A stretch of DNA of 22,591 bases, taken from Candidatus Accumulibacter vicinus (lineage in GTDB: Bacteria; Pseudomonadota; Gammaproteobacteria; Burkholderiales; Rhodocyclaceae). Positions 1 to 8,410 of the stretch are shown here, piece by piece. Position 1 is the stretch's first letter; the number at the start of each line of letters is the position of its first letter. Where the stretch lies: contig DIME01000147.1 of assembly GCA_002425405.1 (NCBI GenBank), positions 36,426 to 59,016 of the forward strand, written 5' to 3'. The notes under the pieces are model-generated. The model did no database searches and was not told the origin of the DNA. It saw nothing but the letters and a program-made list of their open reading frames with translations. Made by a program: the position numbers and the translations under genes.

Positions 1-1613
1 ACGACCGCAAAGCCGCGTCCCTGTTCCCCCGCCCGTGCCGCCTCGATGGCGGCGTTGAGGGCGAGCAGATTGGTCTGATCAGCGATCTCGCGGATCACCT
101 GAACGACCGCCGAAATGTCCTGCGAGCGGCGTCCGAGTTCGCTCACCGTTGTCGACGCCTGGCGAACGAAACCGGTGATCTGGTTCATCGCCCCCACCGC
201 CTGGTGAATCACCTCGGCGCCCTGGCTCGCGGCCTGCCCGGAAGAGATCGATAGCCCTTGCGCAGCGTGTGCGTGCTCGGCCACCCGATCAATGCTGACG
301 CTCATTTCCTCGACCGAAGCGGCCATTCCGGTCGCCGCATCGCGCTGCACCTGCGCGCTGCTGCTGACCTGTTCGGCTGCAGTCACCAGTGCGAGCGACT
401 GTTCGAGGATCGTTGCCGAGGCCTGGCGGACGCTGCCGACCGTCGTTTGCAGATTCTCCGCCATCTTGCCGATGGCCTGCTTCAGATGGCCGACCTCGTC
501 GGTACTGTCGCCCGTCAGCCTGCCTGTCAGGTCGCCGGCAGCAATCCGGTCGGCTGCGAGGGAGATTTCGTGCAGCGGCCGTGTGATCCATCGCCGAGTC
601 ACCACGAAGCCGCTGAGCAGGGTGGCGACGATGATCACCAGCGCCATCCAGGCGAGGTTACGGACGACGATGTCGGCGCCGCCACTGATTTCTTCGACGT
701 AGCTGGTGGAAACGACGACCCAGTCCCAGGCCGGAAAGTGATCAAAAACCGCAACCTTTTCGCGCGCGCTGGTCTCGCCGGGATTTGCCCACTCGTAGCG
801 GATGCTTCCGGACTTCTTGTCGACCATCTCGCGAATGAACTCGAAACCCCGACTGTCCTTGGCGGCCAGCAGGTTGGCCCCTTCCTTGGCCGGGTGGAGG
901 GTCGCGACACCTTTCTGCTTGCCGGCGTCGAGCGCGCCGACATACCCCGTGCTGCCGACCTTGATCGCCAGGATGCTCTTCTTCAAAACCTGCAGCCCTT
1001 CGGTAAATTCCAGTCCGACGAAAAAGGCACCGATCACCTTGCCCGAGGCGTCGCGAACCGGGACATAGTGGGTCATGAAATCCCTGCCGAATAGCGTGGC
1101 CTTGCCGGTATAGGGCTGGCCGGCAAGCAAGGGCTGGCGCGCAGGATGGTCAGTGCCCAGCAGGGTTCCCGTCGCCCGCGCGCCATCTTCCTTCTTCAAT
1201 GAAGTGGCGGTGCGCAGGAAATCGTTCCCCTGGCGAATGAATATCGTCGCCACGGTTCCGGCCTTTGCCGTGAAGGTGTCGGTGAGGTCGAGGCGGTCGT
1301 CGATTCGCGTTCCGCCGTGTAGCAGTTGCGGCGCTGCGCCGGCCTCGACCAGTTCAAACGGCTTGTCGAAGCTGCCCGAGAACACCCGGCCGCTGCGCTC
1401 GATGTCGTGACGCAGGCCCTGGTCGTAAGTCTCGAACATCGACACGGCCAGGCGATTGATCTGTTTGAGGTCGTCGAGTGCCTTGTAGGTCAGTTGTTCG
1501 CGCAGATACGAGGCGGTCCATCCTGTGGCGGCGAGAATGATCGCCAGCATGACCAGACCCTGCACCAGATTCAGTTTCAGAGCAATGGCAAGATCACGGA
1601 AGCGATGCGGCAT
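1..1613 (-). CDS. Methyl-accepting chemotaxis protein with periplasmic Cache-type sensor (partial, C-terminus beyond left edge)
   Basis: Membrane chemoreceptor that would sense a small ligand in the periplasm and signal to CheA/CheW. Read from the ATG at 1613, the visible 537 residues show TM1 (about 14-37), a periplasmic domain of about 270 residues resembling the Cache_3-Cache_2 type (with GAFFVGLEF and GSTGYVGALDAGK), and TM2 (about 320-339). A HAMP segment follows (TRRWITRPLHEISLAADRIA), then the methyl-accepting helical domain. The window cuts the gene in the highly conserved hairpin tip (DQTNLLALNAAIEAARAGE, then GRGFAV), so the distal half of the signalling hairpin is missing from view, not mutated. 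A purine-rich Shine-Dalgarno (AAGGAAAGGA) lies just upstream of the ATG and supports this start. It is 125 bases downstream of the CHASE2 gene on the same strand, so co-transcription is possible but not shown. The ligand cannot be deduced. Confidence 0.95.
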   Translation of the reverse strand, partial: MPHRFRDLAIALKLNLVQGLVMLAIILAATGWTASYLREQLTYKALDDLKQINRLAVSMFETYDQGLRHDIERSGRVFSGSFDKPFELVEAGAAPQLLHGGTRIDDRLDLTDTFTAKAGTVATIFIRQGNDFLRTATSLKKEDGARATGTLLGTDHPARQPLLAGQPYTGKATLFGRDFMTHYVPVRDASGKVIGAFFVGLEFTEGLQVLKKSILAIKVGSTGYVGALDAGKQKGVATLHPAKEGANLLAAKDSRGFEFIREMVDKKSGSIRYEWANPGETSAREKVAVFDHFPAWDWVVVSTSYVEEISGGADIVVRNLAWMALVIIVATLLSGFVVTRRWITRPLHEISLAADRIAAGDLTGRLTGDSTDEVGHLKQAIGKMAENLQTTVGSVRQASATILEQSLALVTAAEQVSSSAQVQRDAATGMAASVEEMSVSIDRVAEHAHAAQGLSISSGQAASQGAEVIHQAVGAMNQITGFVRQASTTVSELGRRSQDISAVVQVIREIADQTNLLALNAAIEAARAGEQGRGFAV

Positions 1614-1738
1614 GGGAATTTCCTTTCCTTGTTCATGGCGATGAGGGCCCTATTGGTTCAGTAACGGCAGCCGGGAGCAGATCCTTGAGTTGAAAAGATC
1701 GGGTTATGCTGTGCTCATCCGACCTGCGGTTTGCACGG

Positions 1739-4573
1739 TCACTTGAGCAACACCGGGATCTGGCCCGCCGGGAGCGGACGGCTCAAGTGGTAGCCCTGAA
1801 TTTCATCACATTGATTGGCGCGCAGGAAGGCCTTTTGCGCTTCGCTTTCGACGCCCTCGGCGATCACGGTCAGCGACATGCTGTGCGCCATGGCGATGAT
1901 CGCCAGCGTGATCGAAGCGTCATCCTTGCCGACGACCAGGTCGTGCACAAAGGACTTGTCGATTTTCAACTGGTCGATCGGGAATTGCTTCAGATAATTG
2001 AGTGAAGAATAACCGGTGCCGAAATCGTCGATCGACAAGCGGACGCCGATGGCCTTGAGCGCATGCATGGTCGTGATGCTGCCCTGTACGTCCTTCATCA
2101 GCAGGCTCTCGGTGATTTCAAGATCGAGATAGCAGGGTTCCAGACCGGTTTCCCGCAGGATTTCCGCGATCATGCTCACCATCCCGGGACGCAGGAACTG
2201 GCGGGGCGACAGGTTTACCGCCATGCGCAGCGTCGGCCGGAGGTTCTGCTGCCAGGCTTTCGCCTGCCGGCAGGCGGTTCTGAGCACCCACTCACCAATA
2301 CTTTCGATCAACCCGGTTTCCTCCGCCAGGGGAACGAAGTCGAGCGGCGAGATCAGCCCGCGCCGGGGATGCCGCCAGCGCAACAGGGCTTCGACGCCGA
2401 TGATGCGGCCCTGACGCAGGTCCATCTGCGGCTGGTAATGGATTTCCAGTTCCTGACGCGCCAGGGCATGGCGCAGATCCTGTTCCATGTTCAGCCGTTC
2501 CAGGCTGCGCAGATGCATGTCGTGGGCGTAGAACTGGATGTTGTTGCGACCCCTCTCCTTGGCGCGATACATCGCCGTGTCGGCGTTTCGCAGCAGGGTC
2601 TCGACATCGCCGCCATCCTTGGGGAACAGGCAGATGCCGATGCTCGCAGTGACCACACATTCATTGTTGCCGATCTGAAACGGCGTTTCGAGCATCCTCA
2701 ACAGCTTGTGGGCGAAGTCAACGACCCGGTCTTCCTGACGCAAGTCCTCCAGCATGCAGATGAATTCATCACCGCCGACGCGAACAATGGTGTCGTCCTT
2801 GCGGCCACAGAGCAGCAGCCGGTCGGCGACGGCCCGCAGCAGGGCATCGCCGGCGCTGTGACCCAACCCCTCGTTGATCTTCTTGAACTGATCCAGATCG
2901 ACGAACAACAGCGCCAGGCTCTGACCGCTCCGGCGCGCGCGTGCGATGGCATGCTTGAGGCGGTCGCGCAGCAGGTCGAGGTTGGGCAGATGGGTCAGCG
3001 CGTCATGGTTGGCCTGATACCGCATCTGCTCGGTCAAGCGGCGGGTTTCGGTGATGTTGCTGAAGGCGATGACGACTCCGGTGATTCGCATCTGCGGGTC
3101 GTGGATCGGCGCTGCCGAAGCCCGGATGGCGTATTCCTCGCCGGCCTGGTTGCGCAGGATGGAGGGCTCGGGCAGTCTGACCAGGGCGCCTGCTTCGAGG
3201 CATAGGGCGACCAGATTCACCGCGCGGTAGCGCTCGTGTTCGTCGGCGACCTGGAACATGCTGCCCAGTTCCTGTCCGCGCAAAGTGCCTGGTGCCGCGC
3301 CGAGCAGGCTTTCGGCGACCGGATTCAGGTACTGCACGGCCCCATTGGCGTCGGTGGTGATCACGGCATCGCCGATCGAGTGCAGAGCGACCTGGGCACG
3401 TTTCTCCTGCTCGAACAGAGAACGGATGAGCAGGCGCAGGCGTTGCCAGCTCCACAAGGGACAGCCCAGCCCCTGCACGAGCAGTGTTGCCCCCGGCGGG
3501 AACCAGAGCTGTCTGGCATAGAGCAGGGCGAAGCTGCTGATGAGGGTCAGCAGCAGCGACAAAACCGCCACTGGCAAGGTCCAGCGTGCCGGGCAAGTGC
3601 TATGGAGCAGCATCGGGAAGAACACCAGCACCCCGGTCAGCAGTAGCGTCCAGTGGTCGGGCAAAGGCTGGATGGTCAAGCCTTGCCGCAGCGCGTCGAG
3701 AACGTTGGCGTTGTATTCGACGCCCGGCATCAGCCGCGAGTAAGCGGAAACCGGTGTGGGCAGTGCATCGGCCATGCCGCTGGCCGTCGCACCGACCAGC
3801 ACAAACTTGCCCCGGAAGGTTGCCGGCGGATAATCCCCGCGCAGAACGTCGCGGTAGGAAAAATGCCGAAAACGCCCTGGCGGACCAACAAACGGAATCA
3901 GGATGCGATAATCGCGGTGCCAGGCGTCGGGTGATGGTGGAGCGGTGTGTGGGGCGCGCTCGCCGGGTAACGCCCGCTCGGCAGCGGGGTCGCTCAGTTC
4001 AAGCATGGCCAAAGCCAGCGTTGGCCAGCGGGACGATCCGAGGCCGGCCTTGAGGAACACGCTGCGGGCAATGCCGTCGAGGTCGAGTTCGACATCGACG
4101 TGGCCGATGCCGGCAGCCGCTGCCTGCAGCAGAGGGATCGGCAGGGTCTCCCGCAACTCCTCACCGAGGCGGTGCTGTTCATTGAGAACCGGCAGGACGA
4201 CGCGGCCGTTGGCCGCGAGGGCAGTGGCCAGTTCTGCGTCGGCGCCGGGATCGCTGGTCTCGGGTTCGGCGAAGACGATATCCAGACCGATTACCCTCGC
4301 CTCGGCCGCCGTTAACTGACGGGTCAGTTGCGCATGGATACGCCGTGACCACGGCCAGCGTCCGATTTCCCGCAGGCTTTGCTCGTCAATGGCCACGATC
4401 ACAATGTCGTCGGCCGGTGCGCGCGACCACGCCATCCGGTTCCAGTCGTAGAGGAACAGGTTCCAGCGATGCAGTAGGTTGCTTTCGCTCAGCAGCAGCG
4501 CGGCAACCGTCAATAACAGCGAGACAAGAATCCGTTTCGACCAGTCAGAACTGGCCTTGAAGGTTGCAATCAC
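1739..4573 (-). CDS. CHASE2-PAS-GGDEF-EAL membrane protein (c-di-GMP cyclase/phosphodiesterase)
   Basis: Predicted inner-membrane bifunctional cyclic-di-GMP enzyme of 944 residues. Order: TM1 (about 13-30); periplasmic CHASE2 domain (about 35-300, with VIVAIDEQSLREIGRWPW and FVLVGATASGMAD); two or three TM helices (about 307-375); PAS (about 395-510); GGDEF (about 520-680); EAL (about 690-940). The cyclase site is intact (GGDEF at 600-604), with an RxxD inhibitory site (RKDD, 591-594) at the canonical five-residue spacing. The EAL domain also looks competent: EALLRW at 728, MAVNLSPRQF, DLEITES, DDFGTGYSSL (849-858), QLKIDKSFV and IAEGVES. Both activities are therefore possible; the net direction is unknown. 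The start is a GTG preceded by AGGTG and lies 10 bases after the stop of the FecR/LysM gene, so the two form an operon. CHASE2 proteins commonly neighbour FecR-domain proteins, which suggests that protein supplies or modulates the periplasmic input. Confidence 0.95.
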   Translation of the reverse strand: MIATFKASSDWSKRILVSLLLTVAALLLSESNLLHRWNLFLYDWNRMAWSRAPADDIVIVAIDEQSLREIGRWPWSRRIHAQLTRQLTAAEARVIGLDIVFAEPETSDPGADAELATALAANGRVVLPVLNEQHRLGEELRETLPIPLLQAAAAGIGHVDVELDLDGIARSVFLKAGLGSSRWPTLALAMLELSDPAAERALPGERAPHTAPPSPDAWHRDYRILIPFVGPPGRFRHFSYRDVLRGDYPPATFRGKFVLVGATASGMADALPTPVSAYSRLMPGVEYNANVLDALRQGLTIQPLPDHWTLLLTGVLVFFPMLLHSTCPARWTLPVAVLSLLLTLISSFALLYARQLWFPPGATLLVQGLGCPLWSWQRLRLLIRSLFEQEKRAQVALHSIGDAVITTDANGAVQYLNPVAESLLGAAPGTLRGQELGSMFQVADEHERYRAVNLVALCLEAGALVRLPEPSILRNQAGEEYAIRASAAPIHDPQMRITGVVIAFSNITETRRLTEQMRYQANHDALTHLPNLDLLRDRLKHAIARARRSGQSLALLFVDLDQFKKINEGLGHSAGDALLRAVADRLLLCGRKDDTIVRVGGDEFICMLEDLRQEDRVVDFAHKLLRMLETPFQIGNNECVVTASIGICLFPKDGGDVETLLRNADTAMYRAKERGRNNIQFYAHDMHLRSLERLNMEQDLRHALARQELEIHYQPQMDLRQGRIIGVEALLRWRHPRRGLISPLDFVPLAEETGLIESIGEWVLRTACRQAKAWQQNLRPTLRMAVNLSPRQFLRPGMVSMIAEILRETGLEPCYLDLEITESLLMKDVQGSITTMHALKAIGVRLSIDDFGTGYSSLNYLKQFPIDQLKIDKSFVHDLVVGKDDASITLAIIAMAHSMSLTVIAEGVESEAQKAFLRANQCDEIQGYHLSRPLPAGQIPVLLK

Positions 4574-4583
4574 GACACCTGGA

Positions 4584-6251
4584 TCAAAAGATCAACACCA
4601 GCGCAAGCAGGACCACCAGTGCCGCCGGCCAGTAGTTGCGCGCGGGAAGCTCGATCCGCTGCACCGGACCATACGGTCCCACGTAACCGTCGGCCTCGAT
4701 GGTGCGTACGCGCAGGTAATAGACGCCGGAATCCGGGCGAGGCAAGTTCACCTGCGCTTCGGATACCCGGGATTCCAGCTCGAGATCGGCAAAATCGGTA
4801 TCCCTGGCCAGTTGAAAGTCGTACTGCAGACCGGGCGCAACCGTGCCCCAGCGGAAGGTCAGGCGGTCGGCAGCCAGTTCGGGGGGCTGCATCTGCGCTG
4901 CGGCCTGCAGCCGGAACGCTTGCGGGTCGCTGAACGGACCCTCTCGCCCGGTCGAGTCGCGGACAGCGACCCGCCAGAAGTACTGCCCGGGTTCAAGCGA
5001 CTGCTCGACGGTCAGGCGCGATTGGCGATGATCGTCCTGCTTGAGCAGCGGGGTCAGGAAGCGTTCGTCGTTGGCCAGCTGAAAGAGGTAGCTGGCCGCG
5101 CCCTGCGGTTCCGACCACTCGAAGAGCAGCGGTTTGTCGACCACGCCGCTCTGGTGGGGTGGTCGGACGAGGAGCGGTGGTTCGGGGCGGGCATGCAGAC
5201 GGAAACGGTGTTCGGCGTCGTTTCCTTCAAGACCCCTGGCGTCGATGCCGCGAATCCGGAGGACGTAATTCCCATCCGGAAGGTCCGGCCCGCGTATGAC
5301 CGAAGTCGACGAGACGGCGTCGAACACGAGGAGGTCGAATCGTTCATTGGGCGCGACCTGTGCGCGATATGCCGCCGCCTCCGGGACGGCCGGGAAACTC
5401 CAGCGGATCGGTACGCGCGAGACCAGCGCTGGCAACTCGCCGAGCGTCGGTGGTGGCAGCAGCGCCACCGGCACGAGCGGCGGCTTGCCGGTCTCGGTCA
5501 GGGTGCCGAAGCCTTTCGGGATCGATCGGATTTTTCGGCCACCCTGCAACTCGACTCTTCCTTCAAGCACTTCCAGTCGCGAGGTCGCCGTCACAGAGTC
5601 CATGCTGATCCGGTAGCGCGTACCGCGCACGGCCGAATGGGCGGCAGGGGTCCAGATTTCATAACGGTTGCCGGCGCCTGTCGTGCGCGGCGTGACCTCG
5701 CTGTCGGCGCGGCCTTTTTCCAGGCGGGCACGGGTATCGACGAACGGCGTCTGAACGCGTGCGTTCAGGATCGACAGTCGCAACTCGCTATCCGCCTGCA
5801 GCAACACCCGCGAGCCATCAGCGAATCTCAGGGTGACATTGCTGTCGGGTCCGGTACCCAGGATGTCGCCCTGATGCAGGAACAGTCCAGGATCGACGGC
5901 CACCCTTTTTCTGGTCGATGCGATCAGGGCCTGCACCTGCCCCTGTACCGCCAGGACCAGGGCCTTGGTCGGCAGGCGCTTGAGCCAGGCGACCGGAATG
6001 CGCAGCCGGGTCCCTGGGGAAAGATGTTCGGGATCGGTCACCCCGTTGAGTGCCTGCAGCTTTGGCCAGTAGTCCACGGCCGTCAGATAACGGGTCGAGA
6101 CATTCCACAGATTGTCGCCAGGACGGACGGTATAGTGCCATTCCTGAGCCGGTGCGGCGGTTGCGAAGAGCAGCGCCAGAAACAGCAGGAGTGCGTGCAT
6201 CGGTCGTCTGGCCAAACCGGGTTGCGTAGCTGTGTGCAGGAGGGTGTGCAT
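4584..6251 (-). CDS. LysM-FecR-Fn3-like periplasmic protein with C-terminal membrane segment
   Basis: Envelope protein of up to 555 residues. A hydrophobic signal sequence (MHALLLFLALLFATAAPAQ) is followed by a LysM motif (HYTVRPGDNLWNVSTRYL), which in this family binds peptidoglycan. A FecR-type domain comes next (about 105-235, with GDILGTGPDSNVTLRFADGS and HSAVRGTRYRI). Then come three beta-sandwich repeats of about 95 residues resembling Fn3 (each with a W-x-x...A-x-Y...Q-x-A pattern and a PGxYxxRV...G-x-x-GP pattern). A hydrophobic tail (YWPAALVVLLALVLIF) ends the protein almost exactly at its C-terminus. Here FecR is not next to a sigma factor or TonB receptor, so the iron-signalling role of classical FecR should not be assumed. 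The start is uncertain: the ATG at 6251 gives a 17-residue extension before the signal peptide, while the ATG at 6200 begins right at it; neither has a strong Shine-Dalgarno. It is first gene of the operon with the CHASE2 protein. Confidence 0.9.
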   Translation of the reverse strand: MHTLLHTATQPGLARRPMHALLLFLALLFATAAPAQEWHYTVRPGDNLWNVSTRYLTAVDYWPKLQALNGVTDPEHLSPGTRLRIPVAWLKRLPTKALVLAVQGQVQALIASTRKRVAVDPGLFLHQGDILGTGPDSNVTLRFADGSRVLLQADSELRLSILNARVQTPFVDTRARLEKGRADSEVTPRTTGAGNRYEIWTPAAHSAVRGTRYRISMDSVTATSRLEVLEGRVELQGGRKIRSIPKGFGTLTETGKPPLVPVALLPPPTLGELPALVSRVPIRWSFPAVPEAAAYRAQVAPNERFDLLVFDAVSSTSVIRGPDLPDGNYVLRIRGIDARGLEGNDAEHRFRLHARPEPPLLVRPPHQSGVVDKPLLFEWSEPQGAASYLFQLANDERFLTPLLKQDDHRQSRLTVEQSLEPGQYFWRVAVRDSTGREGPFSDPQAFRLQAAAQMQPPELAADRLTFRWGTVAPGLQYDFQLARDTDFADLELESRVSEAQVNLPRPDSGVYYLRVRTIEADGYVGPYGPVQRIELPARNYWPAALVVLLALVLIF

Positions 6252-6423
6252 TTTGCTCGATCCAACGGCGCTATCCAGGTGTGATCAATGTGGGGGTTCG
6301 CTTGCCGGCGATGGACTGTGCTGCGCAGCCGAACTTCCCTCTGTGCTTGTCCATCCATTGTAGTCGATGCGTACCCTACCGGCAGGATGCTCAAACGCAA
6401 CAAGTGGTCTGCTCCAGTTGCTA

Positions 6424-6445
6424 CCGGCCGAAGCGGAGCGGCCGG
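6424..6445. repeat. GC-rich inverted repeat (7-bp arms, 8-base loop)
   Basis: CCGGCCG (6424-6430) and CGGCCGG (6439-6445) are perfect reverse complements around AAGCGGAG. No T-run follows on either strand, so it is not a standard terminator. It could be a protein-binding site, an RNA hairpin, or chance in GC-rich DNA. Confidence 0.45.
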
Positions 6446-6609
6446 ACGGGGCCCTGGCACGGCGCACGTTAAACATCGGCGATGAGATTGCTGCCGGCAG
6501 GCACAGGGGCCTTGCCGTATCCCGCAACGCCGTGGTCGGTGTGCCTTGCGCGGGGGTGGTCCGTTTACCCAGTCACACATCAGCCGGAATCCTCCCGGCC
6601 TCTGCGTGC

Positions 6610-6615
6610 TAGAAT
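6610..6615 (+). promoter_or_regulatory. Possible -10 element of the thiS-thiG-trmB promoter
   Basis: TAGAAT matches the sigma-70 -10 consensus at five of six positions and lies 9 bases before the thiS ATG, which would give a nearly leaderless mRNA. No convincing -35 hexamer lies 16-18 bases upstream, and no Shine-Dalgarno precedes thiS, which fits a very short leader but does not prove it. Confidence 0.3.
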
Positions 6616-6624
6616 TTCCTCCCT

Positions 6625-6825
6625 ATGGATATCCTGATCAACGGCGAAAGCCGCCACTTTTCTTCGCCGATGACGGTGGCCGAACTCGTGCTGACCTTGA
6701 ACCACGCCGGCAAACGCATCGCCGTCGAACGCAACGGTCAAATCGTCCCGCGCGGCCGGCATGGCGAAACGATGCTGGCCGATGGTGACCGGATCGAGAT
6801 CGTCGTTGCCGTCGGTGGCGGCTGA
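6625..6825 (+). CDS. thiS: Sulfur carrier protein ThiS
   Basis: Small ubiquitin-like sulfur carrier of 66 residues, normal for the family. After adenylation and thiocarboxylation of its C-terminal glycine it donates sulfur to ThiG in formation of the thiamine thiazole ring. The protein begins MDILINGE, has the beta-grasp pattern (MTVAELV, KRIAVERNGQIVPR, DGDRIEIVVAVGGG) and ends in the required Gly-Gly (here three glycines). It is directly followed by thiG after 32 bases, the usual pairing. No ThiF, ThiH or ThiO is visible in the window, so the other sulfur and glycine-oxidation steps must be encoded elsewhere. Confidence 0.95.
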   Translation: MDILINGESRHFSSPMTVAELVLTLNHAGKRIAVERNGQIVPRGRHGETMLADGDRIEIVVAVGGG

Positions 6826-6857
6826 GCCTCATTGACCTGCTCTCAAGCGAAAGACAC

Positions 6858-7652
6858 ATGCCATCTTCTCTACACAGCCTGACGGTCGCCGGCAGGAACT
6901 ACCGCTCGCGCCTCCTCGTCGGTACCGGCAAGTACCGGGACTTCGCAGAAACTCGTGCCGCCATCGACGCTTCTGGCGCCGAGATTGTGACTGTTGCGAT
7001 TCGCCGTACCAACATCGGTCAGAATCACGGCGAACCGAACCTGCTCGACGTGCTGCCACCGTCGCAATTCACGATCCTGCCGAATACCGCCGGCTGCTAC
7101 ACTGCGGCGGACGCGGTACGCACGCTGCGACTGGCGCGCGAGCTGCTCGAGGGGCATGCACTGTGCAAGCTGGAAGTGCTCGGTGATCCGGCCAGTCTGT
7201 TTCCGAACATGCCGGAAACGCTCAAGGCCGCCGAGATCCTGGTCAAGGAGGGCTTCGAGGTGATGGTCTACTGCGCCGACGACCCGATCCAGGCGAGAAT
7301 GCTCGAAGAGATCGGTTGCGTGGCGGTGATGCCGCTGGCTTCGTTGATCGGCTCGGGGATGGGGATCGTCAATCCCTGGAACCTGCGCCTGATCATCGAC
7401 AACGCCAGGGTGCCGGTGCTCGTCGATGCGGGCGTCGGCACCGCCTCGGATGCCGCGATTGCGATGGAACTCGGTTGCGACGGGGTGCTGATGAATACCG
7501 CCATCGCGCACGCCCGCGATCCGCTGCTGATGGCCAGCGCCATGAAAAAAGCCGTCGAGGCCGGGCGCGAGGCCTTTCTCGCCGGGCGGATGCCGCGCAA
7601 GTACTACTCGGCAGACCCCTCGTCACCAACGACCGGCCTGATCGGGTCCTAG
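6858..7652 (+). CDS. thiG: Thiazole synthase ThiG
   Basis: Cytoplasmic TIM-barrel enzyme that condenses 1-deoxy-D-xylulose 5-phosphate, dehydroglycine and ThiS-bound sulfur into the thiazole phosphate of thiamine. The 264 residues match the usual length. Hallmarks are SRLLVGTGKY near the N-terminus, the Schiff-base lysine in CKLEVLGD (Lys104), GFEVMVYCADDP, AVMPLASLIGSGMGIVNP, the phosphate-binding loop VLVDAGVGTASDAAIAMELG, and a C-terminal AGRMPRKYYSADPSSP. The ATG gives a natural N-terminus, though its Shine-Dalgarno is weak (GCGAAAG). It sits between thiS and trmB, with only 2 bases between its TAG and the trmB ATG. Confidence 0.97.
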   Translation: MPSSLHSLTVAGRNYRSRLLVGTGKYRDFAETRAAIDASGAEIVTVAIRRTNIGQNHGEPNLLDVLPPSQFTILPNTAGCYTAADAVRTLRLARELLEGHALCKLEVLGDPASLFPNMPETLKAAEILVKEGFEVMVYCADDPIQARMLEEIGCVAVMPLASLIGSGMGIVNPWNLRLIIDNARVPVLVDAGVGTASDAAIAMELGCDGVLMNTAIAHARDPLLMASAMKKAVEAGREAFLAGRMPRKYYSADPSSPTTGLIGS

Positions 7653-7654
7653 GC

Positions 7655-8410
7655 ATGACTGTGCAGGATTCCGTGCAGGCGGGCGCGGATGCGGCTGCGC
7701 GGGCCGGGCATATTCGCAGCTTCGTTCGCCGTCAGGGGCGGGTATCGAATGCCCAGCAACGCTATCATCAGGAGATGATGGCGAAGATCGGCGTTCCTTA
7801 CGCGGCGGCACGCCTCGATCTCGATGCGCTGTTCGGACGCGTGGCACCTCGCATTCTCGAAATCGGTTTCGGCATGGGCGAGACTTCGGCAGCGATTGCC
7901 GCCCTGCATCCTGAAAACGACTATCTCGGCATCGAAGTCCACACGCCGGGTGTCGGCAGCCTGTGCAAACTGGTCGCCGAAAAATGCCTGCACAATCAGC
8001 GCATCGTTCAGCACGACGCTGTCGAAGTGCTGCGTGACATGCTTGTGCCGGGATCGCTCGCCGGGGCGCACATCTTTTTTCCCGATCCCTGGCCGAAGCT
8101 GCGCCACCACAAGCGGCGGCTGCTGCAAGCGCCGTTTGTCGCGCTGCTCGCCAGCCGCCTGCAGCCGGGCGGCTATCTCCATTGCGCGACCGATTGGGAA
8201 AATTATGCGCAGCAGATGCTGGCCGTACTCTCGGCCGAAACGCTGCTGGAGAATACCGCACTCGGCTACGCGCCGCGCCCGGAGCAGCGTCCGCAGACCA
8301 AGTTCGAGCAGCGCGGCCGGCGGCTCGGGCACGGCGTCTGGGACCTGGTATTTCGCCGCCGGCGGGATTCACTCCAGCCGGAAGATGACCGGCAGAATGA
8401 ACTCGCGTGA
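7655..8410 (+). CDS. trmB: tRNA (guanine-N7-)-methyltransferase TrmB
   Basis: SAM-dependent enzyme that makes m7G46 in the variable loop of tRNAs; 251 residues. The SAM motif EIGFGMGE (69-76), the family signature FFPDPWPKLRHHKRRLL (about 141-157), the ATDWENYAQQM motif and the C-terminal RPQTKFEQRGRRLGHGVWDL are all present. The frame stays open upstream to 7316, but that stretch lies inside thiG; the ATG at 7655, 2 bases after the thiG stop, gives a normal N-terminus. The last 14 codons, after the conserved VWDLVFRRR end, overlap the 3' end of the convergent TonB-like gene, so the extreme C-terminus (DSLQPEDDRQNELA) is a non-conserved tail. Confidence 0.96.
   Translation: MTVQDSVQAGADAAARAGHIRSFVRRQGRVSNAQQRYHQEMMAKIGVPYAAARLDLDALFGRVAPRILEIGFGMGETSAAIAALHPENDYLGIEVHTPGVGSLCKLVAEKCLHNQRIVQHDAVEVLRDMLVPGSLAGAHIFFPDPWPKLRHHKRRLLQAPFVALLASRLQPGGYLHCATDWENYAQQMLAVLSAETLLENTALGYAPRPEQRPQTKFEQRGRRLGHGVWDLVFRRRRDSLQPEDDRQNELA

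Larger units (their letters stand above)
6252..6624. other. Gene-free divergent intergenic region between the FecR/LysM gene and thiS
   Basis: This 373-base stretch separates divergent transcription units and must carry promoters for both. Short open frames exist on both strands, but their composition (Arg/Ala/Pro/Cys-rich) looks like readthrough of GC-rich DNA, and I support none as a gene. I see no THI-box (TPP riboswitch) motif, tRNA or IS ends. The only obvious structure is the GC-rich inverted repeat at 6424-6445. Confidence 0.6.

Noticed and set aside
1614..1738. Flagellar sigma-28 promoter before the chemoreceptor
   Set aside because: TCAA and GCCGTTAC on the minus strand resemble the two boxes, but the spacing is about 21 bases where about 15 is needed.
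4479..6284. 601-codon plus-strand open frame
   Set aside because: Antisense to the FecR/LysM gene; its Gln/Arg/Gly-rich composition shows no domain, as expected for a shadow in GC-rich DNA. The same applies to the plus-strand frames at 2063-3205 and 258-1094.
6455..6475. Sigma-54 promoter starting at TGGCAC (6455-6460)
   Set aside because: The required TTGC element at the fixed spacing is missing (the bases there read ACGT).
6252..6624. TPP riboswitch upstream of thiS
   Set aside because: Expected from gene function, but no CUGAGA...ACC...CCUGAUCUGG-like core could be found on the plus strand.
7316..7654. N-terminal extension of TrmB in the open frame upstream of 7655
   Set aside because: It lies entirely within thiG, has Arg-rich shadow composition, and the ATG at 7655 gives the normal family N-terminus.
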